A stretch of DNA of 8,257 nucleotides from Pseudomonas sp. GTDB taxonomy: Bacteria; Pseudomonadota; Gammaproteobacteria; Pseudomonadales; Pseudomonadaceae. Location: NCBI GenBank assembly GCA_003525045.1, contig DQGF01000372.1, positions 1-8,257 on the forward strand. The letters run 5' to 3'. A program made the translations under genes and the position numbers. Of this stretch, positions 1 to 6,020 are shown piece by piece (position 1 is the first letter of the stretch; the number at the start of each line of letters is the position of its first letter). The notes beneath the pieces are model-generated. The model ran no database searches and had not been told where the DNA came from. It worked only from the letters and a program-made list of their open reading frames with translations.

Positions 1-60
1 TCAGTCAACATCAATGTTGAATGTCAGTGCGCATTCGCGAGCAAGCCCGCTCCCACAGGG
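1..60. repeat. Partial REPIN cut by the left edge
   Basis: Bases 33-60 match a common Pseudomonas REP arm; on the minus strand it reads TGTGGGAGCGGGCTTGCTCG and on. It is followed inward by a palindrome at 5-20 (TCAACAT, CA, ATGTTGA). The layout of REP arm then central palindrome implies that the mirror arm lies just left of base 1. It belongs to a different REP sequence class from the repeat at 5460-5570. It fills the non-coding stretch after the FAD enzyme gene. Confidence 0.7.
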
Positions 61-104
61 TTTAGCGAGAACAGGGTGCCGCCAGGTGTGGCTGCGCAGG
101 AACC

Positions 105-124
105 AGAAACCAAACCGGGTTTCT
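105..124. other. Weak hairpin just downstream of the FAD enzyme gene
   Basis: AGAAACC (105-111) pairs with GGTTTCT (118-124) over a six-base loop, 26 bases past the stop of the last gene. There is no T-run after it on either strand, so it is a poor candidate for an intrinsic terminator; an overlapping AAACC/GGTTT fold is also possible. Confidence 0.25.
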
Positions 125-149
125 TCGACGGAGTTTTCGCTCAAATAGC

Positions 150-1397
150 TCAAGGCGCATCACTCGCGCAGATTTCCGAGAGCATCCGCAGTCGACGTTT
201 GGCTTCGCTGACGAACGGGTTGCGTTCGTCCCAGGCATAACCGGCCAGGATCGAACTGATCATGCGGCGAATATCGGGCGAACCGCCTTCATGATAAATC
301 ACATCCTGGAAGGTGCCGGCATACCAGCCTTCGACGTAGCAGCGGAAGGTGTCGACGCCACGCTTGAGCGGTTCGGCGAACTCGGTCTGCCAGTCGACGC
401 TTTCGCCTTGCAACTGGCGATGCAGAACCGCTGCGGCCATGCTTGCCGAGCGCATGGCGATGGTCACGCCGGAGGAGAACACCGGGTCGAGGAACTCCGC
501 CGCGTTACCCAGTAGCGCAAAGCCTGGGCCGTGCAGGGTTTTGACGTTGGCCGAGTAGCCGCCGATGGTTCGCGCAGGCGTATCCCACACGGCGTTGTTC
601 AGCACGCCGGCCAGGCTTGGGGTTTGAGCGATAAACCCACGCAGGCACTCGTCCAGATTCTCCATGCGGCCTTCGTAGTGTTCGGCTGCCGCAACCACGC
701 CCACCGAGCAACGGCCGTTGCTGAACGGAATGGTCCAGAACCAGATATCGCGGTGGGTCGGATGGGTGGTGATGAGGATTTTTTCCCGCTCGAAAGCCGG
801 GCTGTCGATGTGGTCTTCGACGTGGGTGAACACCGCTTGGCGCACCGGGAAATTCGACGGTGCCTCAAGGTCGAGCAAGCGCGGCAGCACGCGGCCGTAG
901 CCGCTGGCATCGAGCACGAAATCGGCTTCGACGCGATACTGGCTACCGTCTTCGCGAAGCACATCGAGCTGCGGTTGCGCCAAGGTGAAATCGGCACTGA
1001 CGATCGCTTCGCCGTAGCGAACTTCCACGCCCTGGAGCGCCGCCTGGTCGGCCAGCAGTTTGTCGAAATCGGCGCGCTGGACCTGGAAAGTGGTCGGCTT
1101 GCCCTGGCTGAAGGTGTCACCGAAATCGAAGGCGCTGTAATGCTCGCCCCAGGCGAATGCAGCACCGTTTTTCAGCTGAAACCCGGCGGCTTTCACCGCC
1201 TCGAGCATGCCGGCTTCTTCGACGAAATCCAGGCAGTGGGACAGCAGGCTTTCACCGATGGAAAACCGTGGAAAATGCTGGCGTTCGATCATCAGCACGT
1301 CGTGGCCTTTGCGCTTGAGCAGTGCGGCGGCGATGGCGCCCGAGGGGCCCGCGCCGATCACCACGACCTGGCGACGTTCCATTTCAACTGTTGGCAC
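150..1397 (-). CDS. FAD-dependent oxidoreductase of the flavin-dependent halogenase family
   Basis: A 415-residue flavoprotein with an N-terminal Rossmann motif VVVIGAGPSG (11-20), the GES motif (48-50), and the later FAD motif GPGFALLGNAAEFLDPVFSSG (290-310). It also has WFWTIP (219-224), which fits the WxWxIP motif of flavin-dependent halogenases, and Lys76 in GFQLKNGAAF (72-81), at the place where those enzymes keep a catalytic lysine. Length is closer to the short phenol/pyrrole-type (PltA-like) halogenases than to tryptophan halogenases. Related non-halogenating oxidoreductases and geranylgeranyl reductases share much of this, so halogenation is possible, not shown. The brominated xanthomonadins of Xanthomonas are a precedent for halogenated aryl polyenes. 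The start is GTG 1397, with AAGGAG five bases upstream; the ATG at 1382 is a weaker alternative. It is the last gene visible in the series. Confidence 0.88.
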   Translation of the reverse strand: MPTVEMERRQVVVIGAGPSGAIAAALLKRKGHDVLMIERQHFPRFSIGESLLSHCLDFVEEAGMLEAVKAAGFQLKNGAAFAWGEHYSAFDFGDTFSQGKPTTFQVQRADFDKLLADQAALQGVEVRYGEAIVSADFTLAQPQLDVLREDGSQYRVEADFVLDASGYGRVLPRLLDLEAPSNFPVRQAVFTHVEDHIDSPAFEREKILITTHPTHRDIWFWTIPFSNGRCSVGVVAAAEHYEGRMENLDECLRGFIAQTPSLAGVLNNAVWDTPARTIGGYSANVKTLHGPGFALLGNAAEFLDPVFSSGVTIAMRSASMAAAVLHRQLQGESVDWQTEFAEPLKRGVDTFRCYVEGWYAGTFQDVIYHEGGSPDIRRMISSILAGYAWDERNPFVSEAKRRLRMLSEICASDAP

Positions 1398-2541
1398 GGG
1401 AGCTCCTTGCCGGGACGGCGATGTTCATGGGGGTTCGGTGCATGCCGGCGAGCGCCGGCAGCAGTGTCGCGATCAGGCCCATCACCATCAGCGCAAAATA
1501 CAGCGCCGGGCTGATGAGCTGTTGTTGCAGCAGCAGGTTGAGAAAGACGATCTCACTCAAGCCACGAATATTGAGCAGGATACTTTCCCGCCAGCGACTG
1601 GCGCCTTCAAATGAGGCGCCGGCCCAGCCAAGGCCCAGCCAGTTGCCCAGCAGTTTGCTGATAATCGGCAACAGCAGCAACGCAGTCAGTTGCACCCAGC
1701 CGAGGCTGGCCATGGCGCTGTGCACATTGATCTGCACAATGCCGAAGGTGAGGATCAGCGGGATCGCGATGTACGTTTGCACGCGACTCATCAAGACGGC
1801 CGGCAACGGCAGCACCAGCGGCACCTTGAGCGCGGCCATGCACAACAGATAGCCAATGCCGAAAATCAGCGCATTGAGCTTGAAGTGTTCCGCCACCACC
1901 AATAGCGCGAAGAAGCAGACGCTGTGCAACAACGGTTGGCGCAGACGCAGCAGGCGCAACAATAACGGCAGGCAGGCACCGGCCAGCGGCACCAGCAGGC
2001 TGCTCAGGTGCAGGCTGCCCTGGGCGATGGCGAACAGGGTCCAGCAGGCGAGGTCGATGAGGATGGCGGTCTGCACCAGTCGCCGAGTGGCGCCAGGCGG
2101 GTATTTGATGTGCCGCAGATACAAATACAACACCGGAATCGCGGTGATGGCGAACAGCAGGCCGACGGCCAGGGAGCTGATCCAGGGTTGCGGCGGTAAC
2201 AGCCAGATCGCTGTCGCGAGCCCGCAGATGAACGGAATGCAGAAGCTCGGCAGGGCGATTTTCAGGCTCTGCCGGTCGAGTCGCAGGTCGATCACGTCAC
2301 TGAGAATATTCCCCAACAACAAGGCAAAGCTCAGGCTGTAGAGATTTTTCAGCCACACCGGTGCAACCAGCGCGGCGCCGCTCAATAGCCATTGGGGTTC
2401 GATCCAGAAGTACATCAGCAGCGGTAAACCGAAGGTCGCCAACAGCAACTGACTGACGATCGGAATCAGACCGAACTGGCGACCGACTCGAGTGGCCACG
2501 GCGAACAGCACCAGGGCCATGAGCCAGAACAGGACGACCAT
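1384..2541 (-). CDS. CPA2-type (Kef/NapA-like) cation/proton antiporter-like membrane protein
   Basis: A 385-residue, very hydrophobic protein with roughly 11-13 membrane helices. It resembles the monovalent cation:proton antiporter-2 fold: FAITAIPVLYLYL (130-142, cf. SxTAFPVxxRIL), AILIDLACW (159-167), AEHFKLNALIFGIGYLL (217-233), KLLGNWLG with Lys296, and the end motif RGLSEIVFLNLLL...LISPALYFALMVM (326-354). There is no C-terminal TrkA-N or other soluble domain. Asp163 is kept, but the usual Asp/Asn before it is Ile162, so ion coupling may be altered or lost. The frame is open upstream to 2949, but that part lies antiparallel in register inside the exporter gene and is not membrane-like; ATG 2541 shares one base with the exporter stop (TGATG). 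The 3' end overlaps the FAD enzyme gene by 14 bases. It could balance charge or pH for export or move the pigment itself; its role is not known to me. Confidence 0.85.
   Translation of the reverse strand: MVVLFWLMALVLFAVATRVGRQFGLIPIVSQLLLATFGLPLLMYFWIEPQWLLSGAALVAPVWLKNLYSLSFALLLGNILSDVIDLRLDRQSLKIALPSFCIPFICGLATAIWLLPPQPWISSLAVGLLFAITAIPVLYLYLRHIKYPPGATRRLVQTAILIDLACWTLFAIAQGSLHLSSLLVPLAGACLPLLLRLLRLRQPLLHSVCFFALLVVAEHFKLNALIFGIGYLLCMAALKVPLVLPLPAVLMSRVQTYIAIPLILTFGIVQINVHSAMASLGWVQLTALLLLPIISKLLGNWLGLGWAGASFEGASRWRESILLNIRGLSEIVFLNLLLQQQLISPALYFALMVMGLIATLLPALAGMHRTPMNIAVPARSSRANS
1403..1408 (-). promoter_or_regulatory. Ribosome binding site deciding a GTG start for the FAD enzyme
   Basis: AAGGAG on the minus strand lies five bases upstream of GTG 1397, inside the last codons of the antiporter gene. 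It favours the GTG over the ATG at 1382, which has no such site at proper spacing. Confidence 0.7.
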
Positions 2542-4880
2542 CACGTTGCCGGCTCCGCGACGGCGACTGCATGGACCTGTCGTCCAGCCCACGGCGCGAG
2601 GATGAAGCTGAAGGCCAGGCCCAGGCTCACCGACAAACCAAAGTTGCTCACCGCTGGTGTGCTGGACACCGCCAGCAAACCAAACGACAGCCAGGTGGTC
2701 AGCGCCGCCAGCAAGGTGCCCAGCAGGCTCACGGCGGCGCCGCCGACCTGTTCGCGCATCAGGATCGCGTAGTCGACGCTGATGGCCGTGACCAGTAGCA
2801 GGCCGAACAGACTGAACAGGGTCAACGGCTGCCCGAGCCAGCCGAGACTGGCCAGGCTGCACAGCGCCGCCAGCAGTGGCAGGGAGACGATGCGCAGCGC
2901 GCCGCCGAGGCCGAACGGCAGGATCAGCACCAGCACGATCAACACACAAGAGGCGAGTTTCAGTTCAGCGGCACTGACCTGGGTGTCGGCGAAGACCTGG
3001 TTCAATTCGCCGAGACGGTCCACCAGCTCCACACCCGGCAAATCCAGGGCCTGGACGCGTAATAAGGACGGATTGTTCAAGCCTTGCAGGCTGACCATTG
3101 CCGCTACGCCGTCGTCGGTGGGGCCCAGCCACAGTGCGCGATAGGGTTCGGCCAAAGGACCGACCAACGCCGCGTCGATGTCTTCGGTGGGTAACGCCTG
3201 CAGCCTGGCCAGCTCGGCTTGCAGGGCTGCGGCCGGCACGCCGAGGTCGAGCAACGGTTGCCAGAACTGCGGCAGCTTGTTCAACGCCTCGCGCACTTGG
3301 CGTTGTTCACTGGGCTGGTTGACCAGTTGATTGAGTGACAGATAACCCTGGAGTTTTTCCAGATTGACCAACTGATCCAGCCGCTCGCTCAGCGCGGTCT
3401 GGCGTTCGAGCAATTGCTGTTGATCGGCTGCGCGCACCAGGAAAAACTGGCTGGTGGGTTGATAGCCGGTGATGCGCGCAATGGTCTGGGCTTCATCCGT
3501 CAATTGTTGCGGTGCACCGACCCACTGGCGAATGTCATTGCGGGCCTCGAGCTGCAGCAGACCGCCCACACAAAAGGCAATCAGCAATGCCAGCAACACC
3601 GGCGTGCGCGCGATTTTCAGTAGCGTGTCACGGCAATCCAGCAAATATTCTGAGACTCGTAGCGGCCACTGCGCCGGTCGCAACTCGACGCCTTTAAGCA
3701 ACGCCGGCAACAGGCACACTGCGGACAAATAGGCACCCAGCAGCCCGGCAGCGGAGAACACGGCAATCTGGGTCAGCGCCGGGAACGGCGTCCAGGCCAA
3801 GGCCAGGTAGCCGATGCAGCTGGTGATCAGGCTCAGCGTCAGGCCCGGCAGGGTCAGGCGCAACGCCGGCCAACTGTGCCAGGGTTTCAGGCTCCAGCTC
3901 TTGGACAGGTAATGCAGCGGGTAATCGACAGCGACGCCGATCAGGCTGGAGCCGAGCACCAGGGTCATCACATGCATGTGCCCGAACATCGCTACGCAGG
4001 CCACCGCGCCGAACAGCATGCCAACCAGTACCGGCACAAACGCCAGCAACACCCGCCAGCGCCGGAAGGCCAGCAACAGCAGCAACAGAATGCCGGCCGT
4101 GGCACCGCCTCCGACCCAGGTCATTTCCCGAGTGGCCTGTTGTTGACCGGCTGCCGCGTAGAGCAAGCCACTGGCGGCAAGCAGTTGCACGTTCGCCTGG
4201 GTGGCCTCTTCGCGGCTGTGCTTGAGCAGGTCGGCCACTTGCAGCGGCAGGTTCATGTCGAAGGCGTTACCGGTGGTCCGCGCCCGCAGCAGCACCCAGC
4301 TCTTGCCGTCGGCATCGGCGACCAGGGCACCGCTGCCGATGTCCAGTTGCACGGCGCCGTGTTGCGGCTGGCTGTTCTGGATGCGTCCGGTCAGGCCCAG
4401 CCAGTCATCTTCGCTCGGTACCAGGCTGAAACCGGTGAAGGGGTCGAACAGGGCCTGGACCCGCTGCTGGATAAAGGCATCGGGGTGCTCGATCAGTTGT
4501 TGCCGGTCCGTCGCCGAGAGCATCGCCAGTCGGCCTTGGAGCAATTGTGTGCGCAGCGCCGGCAAGTCGGCTTGCAGATTCCATTGGACCTTTTCGAACA
4601 AACCGCTGGCCTGCCACTGCTCGCCCAGTTTCTGTGCCATGGCGATGGCTTGCGGACGATCCTTGTGGCCGACCAATACCAGCATTTCGCGATTCAGCGG
4701 TTCTTGCATGCGCTGTTCGGCACGCAATTCCAGCGCGTCCGGCGCCGTGCCGGGTACCAGTTCCATCAGGTTGGCCGACAGCGGTGCGCCGTCCCGCCAT
4801 TGCCAGCCGGCGAGCGCAAGCACTGCCAATAGCAGGATCAGGAACAGCCACGGCAGCCTTCGTTCACTCGGCAAAGTCAT
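2541..4880 (-). CDS. RND/MMPL-superfamily exporter
   Basis: A 779-residue inner-membrane transporter of the MMPL/RND class (predicted exporter type). It has the duplicated RND plan: a first helix (10-25), a periplasmic loop to about 250, a helix bundle (255-395), a helix at 428-443, a second periplasmic loop to about 640, then a final bundle (644-765). The two halves carry matching proton-relay motifs, GVAVDYPLHY (Asp319) and AISVDYAILM (Asp703), the expected paired acidic residues for proton-driven export. In APE-type loci this pump probably takes the lipid-linked polyene out of the inner membrane and passes it to the LolA-like partner encoded just upstream. ATG 4880 has GGAG four bases ahead and overlaps the LolA-like gene by 17 bases; the stop overlaps the antiporter start as TGATG. 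Family is secure; substrate is inferred from context. Confidence 0.93.
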   Translation of the reverse strand: MTLPSERRLPWLFLILLLAVLALAGWQWRDGAPLSANLMELVPGTAPDALELRAEQRMQEPLNREMLVLVGHKDRPQAIAMAQKLGEQWQASGLFEKVQWNLQADLPALRTQLLQGRLAMLSATDRQQLIEHPDAFIQQRVQALFDPFTGFSLVPSEDDWLGLTGRIQNSQPQHGAVQLDIGSGALVADADGKSWVLLRARTTGNAFDMNLPLQVADLLKHSREEATQANVQLLAASGLLYAAAGQQQATREMTWVGGGATAGILLLLLLAFRRWRVLLAFVPVLVGMLFGAVACVAMFGHMHVMTLVLGSSLIGVAVDYPLHYLSKSWSLKPWHSWPALRLTLPGLTLSLITSCIGYLALAWTPFPALTQIAVFSAAGLLGAYLSAVCLLPALLKGVELRPAQWPLRVSEYLLDCRDTLLKIARTPVLLALLIAFCVGGLLQLEARNDIRQWVGAPQQLTDEAQTIARITGYQPTSQFFLVRAADQQQLLERQTALSERLDQLVNLEKLQGYLSLNQLVNQPSEQRQVREALNKLPQFWQPLLDLGVPAAALQAELARLQALPTEDIDAALVGPLAEPYRALWLGPTDDGVAAMVSLQGLNNPSLLRVQALDLPGVELVDRLGELNQVFADTQVSAAELKLASCVLIVLVLILPFGLGGALRIVSLPLLAALCSLASLGWLGQPLTLFSLFGLLLVTAISVDYAILMREQVGGAAVSLLGTLLAALTTWLSFGLLAVSSTPAVSNFGLSVSLGLAFSFILAPWAGRQVHAVAVAEPAT

Positions 4881-5598
4881 GTTGCTCCGCGTCGCTCAAG
4901 GGTTGGGTACTGGTACTGTCCTGCATGCGCAAGAGCGTGCTGTCGCCCTGGGTTTCGAGCAGCTCGATGCTGTGCACCAGGTCGGCGCCGGTGATGTTGA
5001 TCTGATTGAACACCTGCTTGAGCAGCATCGAGCGCGGGGTCAGGGTCAGCTTCCAGTTTTGTGCATCGCCGCTCAGGGAAAGCTCGAAGTCCCGTTGCAG
5101 CCCGCTGCTGTCACCTTGCAGTACGGCGAGGAACAAGCGGTTCTGCTCGGCGCCGGCACTCTTGCCTGGCAACATTTGCCAGCCGCTGGCGTCACGTCGG
5201 GCAATGCCCTTGGGACTGATACGGTAATCCTGCTGCAGCGGGGTTTTCAGCAGCCAGAGCAGCCCGTGGTTTTTCGCCAGGACGAAGGTGCCCTTGCTGG
5301 TCAGTGGCTGGGGCAGGGCGCGCAGGTGTTTTTCCTGGATGAAGGTGCCGTGGATCACCTCAGGTCTGGCCAGTTGATCGCTGAGCTGTTGCAGATCGAA
5401 GGCGTGAGCGAGCGACGACAAGCCGAGTAGAGCCAGCGCAGCGAGGTATCTGAACACCCGTGGCGAGCGAGCTTGCTCGCGCTGGGCTGCGAAGCGGCCC
5501 CAATACATCGACAAGGTTTGGTTGAGTTGTGAGTGCTGCGCACTCAAGCGCGAGCAAGCTCGCTCGCCACAAGGAATGGGTCTGGCATCTGGAGTCAT
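4864..5598 (-). CDS. LolA-like periplasmic protein, N-terminus interrupted in frame by a REPIN
   Basis: Read from ATG 5598 this encodes 244 residues. The conserved part is a LolA-like protein: signal peptide core FRYLAALALLGLSSLAHA (49-66) with an AHA cleavage site before Phe67, then IHGTFIQEKHLRALPQPL and SKGTFVLAKNHGLLW, which match the LolA pattern (xGxFxQxKxL..PLxSxGxFxxxxxxGLLW). LolA-family proteins carry lipidated molecules across the periplasm; in APE-type clusters such a protein probably hands the product from the pump towards the outer membrane. The start at 5598 has an AAAGGA seven bases upstream and overlaps the thioesterase stop as ATGA. A REPIN (5460-5570) then encodes about 37 residues, roughly 10-46, ahead of the signal peptide. 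The alternative is GTG at 5457, right after the repeat, giving 197 residues with a standard 19-residue signal peptide but no visible ribosome binding site. The end overlaps the exporter gene by 17 bases. Gene identity is strong; the start is moderate. Confidence 0.85.
   Translation of the reverse strand: MTPDARPIPCGERACSRLSAQHSQLNQTLSMYWGRFAAQREQARSPRVFRYLAALALLGLSSLAHAFDLQQLSDQLARPEVIHGTFIQEKHLRALPQPLTSKGTFVLAKNHGLLWLLKTPLQQDYRISPKGIARRDASGWQMLPGKSAGAEQNRLFLAVLQGDSSGLQRDFELSLSGDAQNWKLTLTPRSMLLKQVFNQINITGADLVHSIELLETQGDSTLLRMQDSTSTQPLSDAEQHDFAE
5460..5570. repeat. REPIN: two inverted REP elements, 111 bases
   Basis: Two REP elements face each other. A perfect 24-base inverted repeat forms the outer arms (5460-5483 and 5547-5570), with a core GCGAGCTTGCTCGC. 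Inside each arm lies a second 7-bp hairpin: 5484-5500 (GGGCTGC/GCGGCCC, loop GAA, one G-T wobble) and 5530-5546 (TGAGTGC/GCACTCA, loop TGC). The size, symmetry and sequence fit Pseudomonas REPINs, short non-autonomous elements moved by RAYT transposases encoded elsewhere. This one sits inside the 5' part of the LolA-like frame, between the thioesterase and the exporter genes, and would form a strong structure in the operon mRNA. Confidence 0.9.
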
Positions 5599-6020
5599 GC
5601 GAGCATCCTTTCTACGGCGTCGGTGAAGACCTTCGGCGAGGCCAATTGCATTTCGCGGCTGCTCATGTCGACGGCAACCTGCACGGAACTGGCACGAGTC
5701 AGGCGTTCGCCGGATTGCAGATCGCTGATCAGGTAGTTGATCTTCAGACGGTTCTCCCACTCCACCAGATTGGCGCGCACATTCAGCTTCTGACCGAACA
5801 CGGCACCGCGCACATAACGCAGTTGCAAGTCGATCACCGGCCAGGCGTAACCCGACGCAACCATGGCGTCGTAGTTGTGGCCGATCTTGTCCAGCAGCGC
5901 GCAGCGGGCGACTTCCAGGTATTTGACGTAATGGCCGTGCCAGACGACGTTCATGGTGTCGACGTCAAAGAACGGCACGAGGATTTCCGTGTCGGTGTGA
6001 AGCACTCCCTTGCTACGCAT
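5595..6020 (-). CDS. 4HBT-type hotdog-fold acyl thioesterase
   Basis: A 141-residue single-domain hotdog thioesterase, usual length for the 4-hydroxybenzoyl-CoA thioesterase/YbgC family, which hydrolyses acyl-CoA or acyl-ACP thioesters in the cytoplasm. The signature is FFDVDTMNVVWHGHYVKYLE (residues 17-36), with Asp21 at the catalytic position; the remaining strands (PVIDLQLRYVRGAVFGQKL, VRANLVEWENRLKINY) fit the fold. The frame is open further upstream, but ATG at 6020 is preferred: it has a GGAGG four bases ahead and leaves only an 8-base overlap with the ammonia-lyase, whereas an upstream start would encode residues unlike the family. The stop overlaps the next gene as ATGA. In APE-type loci a thioesterase of this kind is thought to release or proofread polyketide intermediates; the actual substrate is inferred. 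Confidence 0.92.
   Translation of the reverse strand: MRSKGVLHTDTEILVPFFDVDTMNVVWHGHYVKYLEVARCALLDKIGHNYDAMVASGYAWPVIDLQLRYVRGAVFGQKLNVRANLVEWENRLKINYLISDLQSGERLTRASSVQVAVDMSSREMQLASPKVFTDAVERMLA
5606..5611 (-). promoter_or_regulatory. Ribosome binding site supporting the 5598 start of the LolA-like gene
   Basis: AAAGGA on the minus strand ends seven bases before ATG 5598, within the last codons of the thioesterase gene. The good spacing, plus the ATGA stop/start overlap, argues that this was the original start and that the REPIN was inserted after it. No comparable site precedes the internal ATG at 5508 or the GTG at 5457. Confidence 0.65.

Noticed and set aside
105..124. Intrinsic terminator after the FAD enzyme gene
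   Set aside because: The 7-bp stem is modest and no T-run follows on either strand, so it was kept only as a weak hairpin.
531..1514. Open frame of 327 codons on the plus strand opposite the FAD enzyme gene
   Set aside because: It is antisense to a clear FAD-enzyme gene, shows no domain and runs across the boundary between two real genes.
2542..2949. Upstream extension of the antiporter frame into the exporter gene
   Set aside because: The extension reads as Arg/Ala/Gly-rich sequence without membrane helices and overlaps the conserved final helices of the exporter. The TGATG start at 2541 is far more credible.
3876..5430. Two long plus-strand open frames opposite the exporter and LolA-like genes
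   Set aside because: They are low-complexity, Gln/His/Ser/Arg-rich translations opposite genes with strong membrane and LolA signatures, and they overlap each other.
5460..5570. CRISPR array or insertion sequence end
   Set aside because: There are just two inverted copies, no regular spacers and no transposase gene nearby. The paired hairpins and the length fit a REPIN.
5599..5760. Upstream extension of the LolA-like frame into the thioesterase gene
   Set aside because: The added residues are a frame shadow of the thioesterase; the ATG at 5598 has a good ribosome binding site and the usual ATGA overlap.
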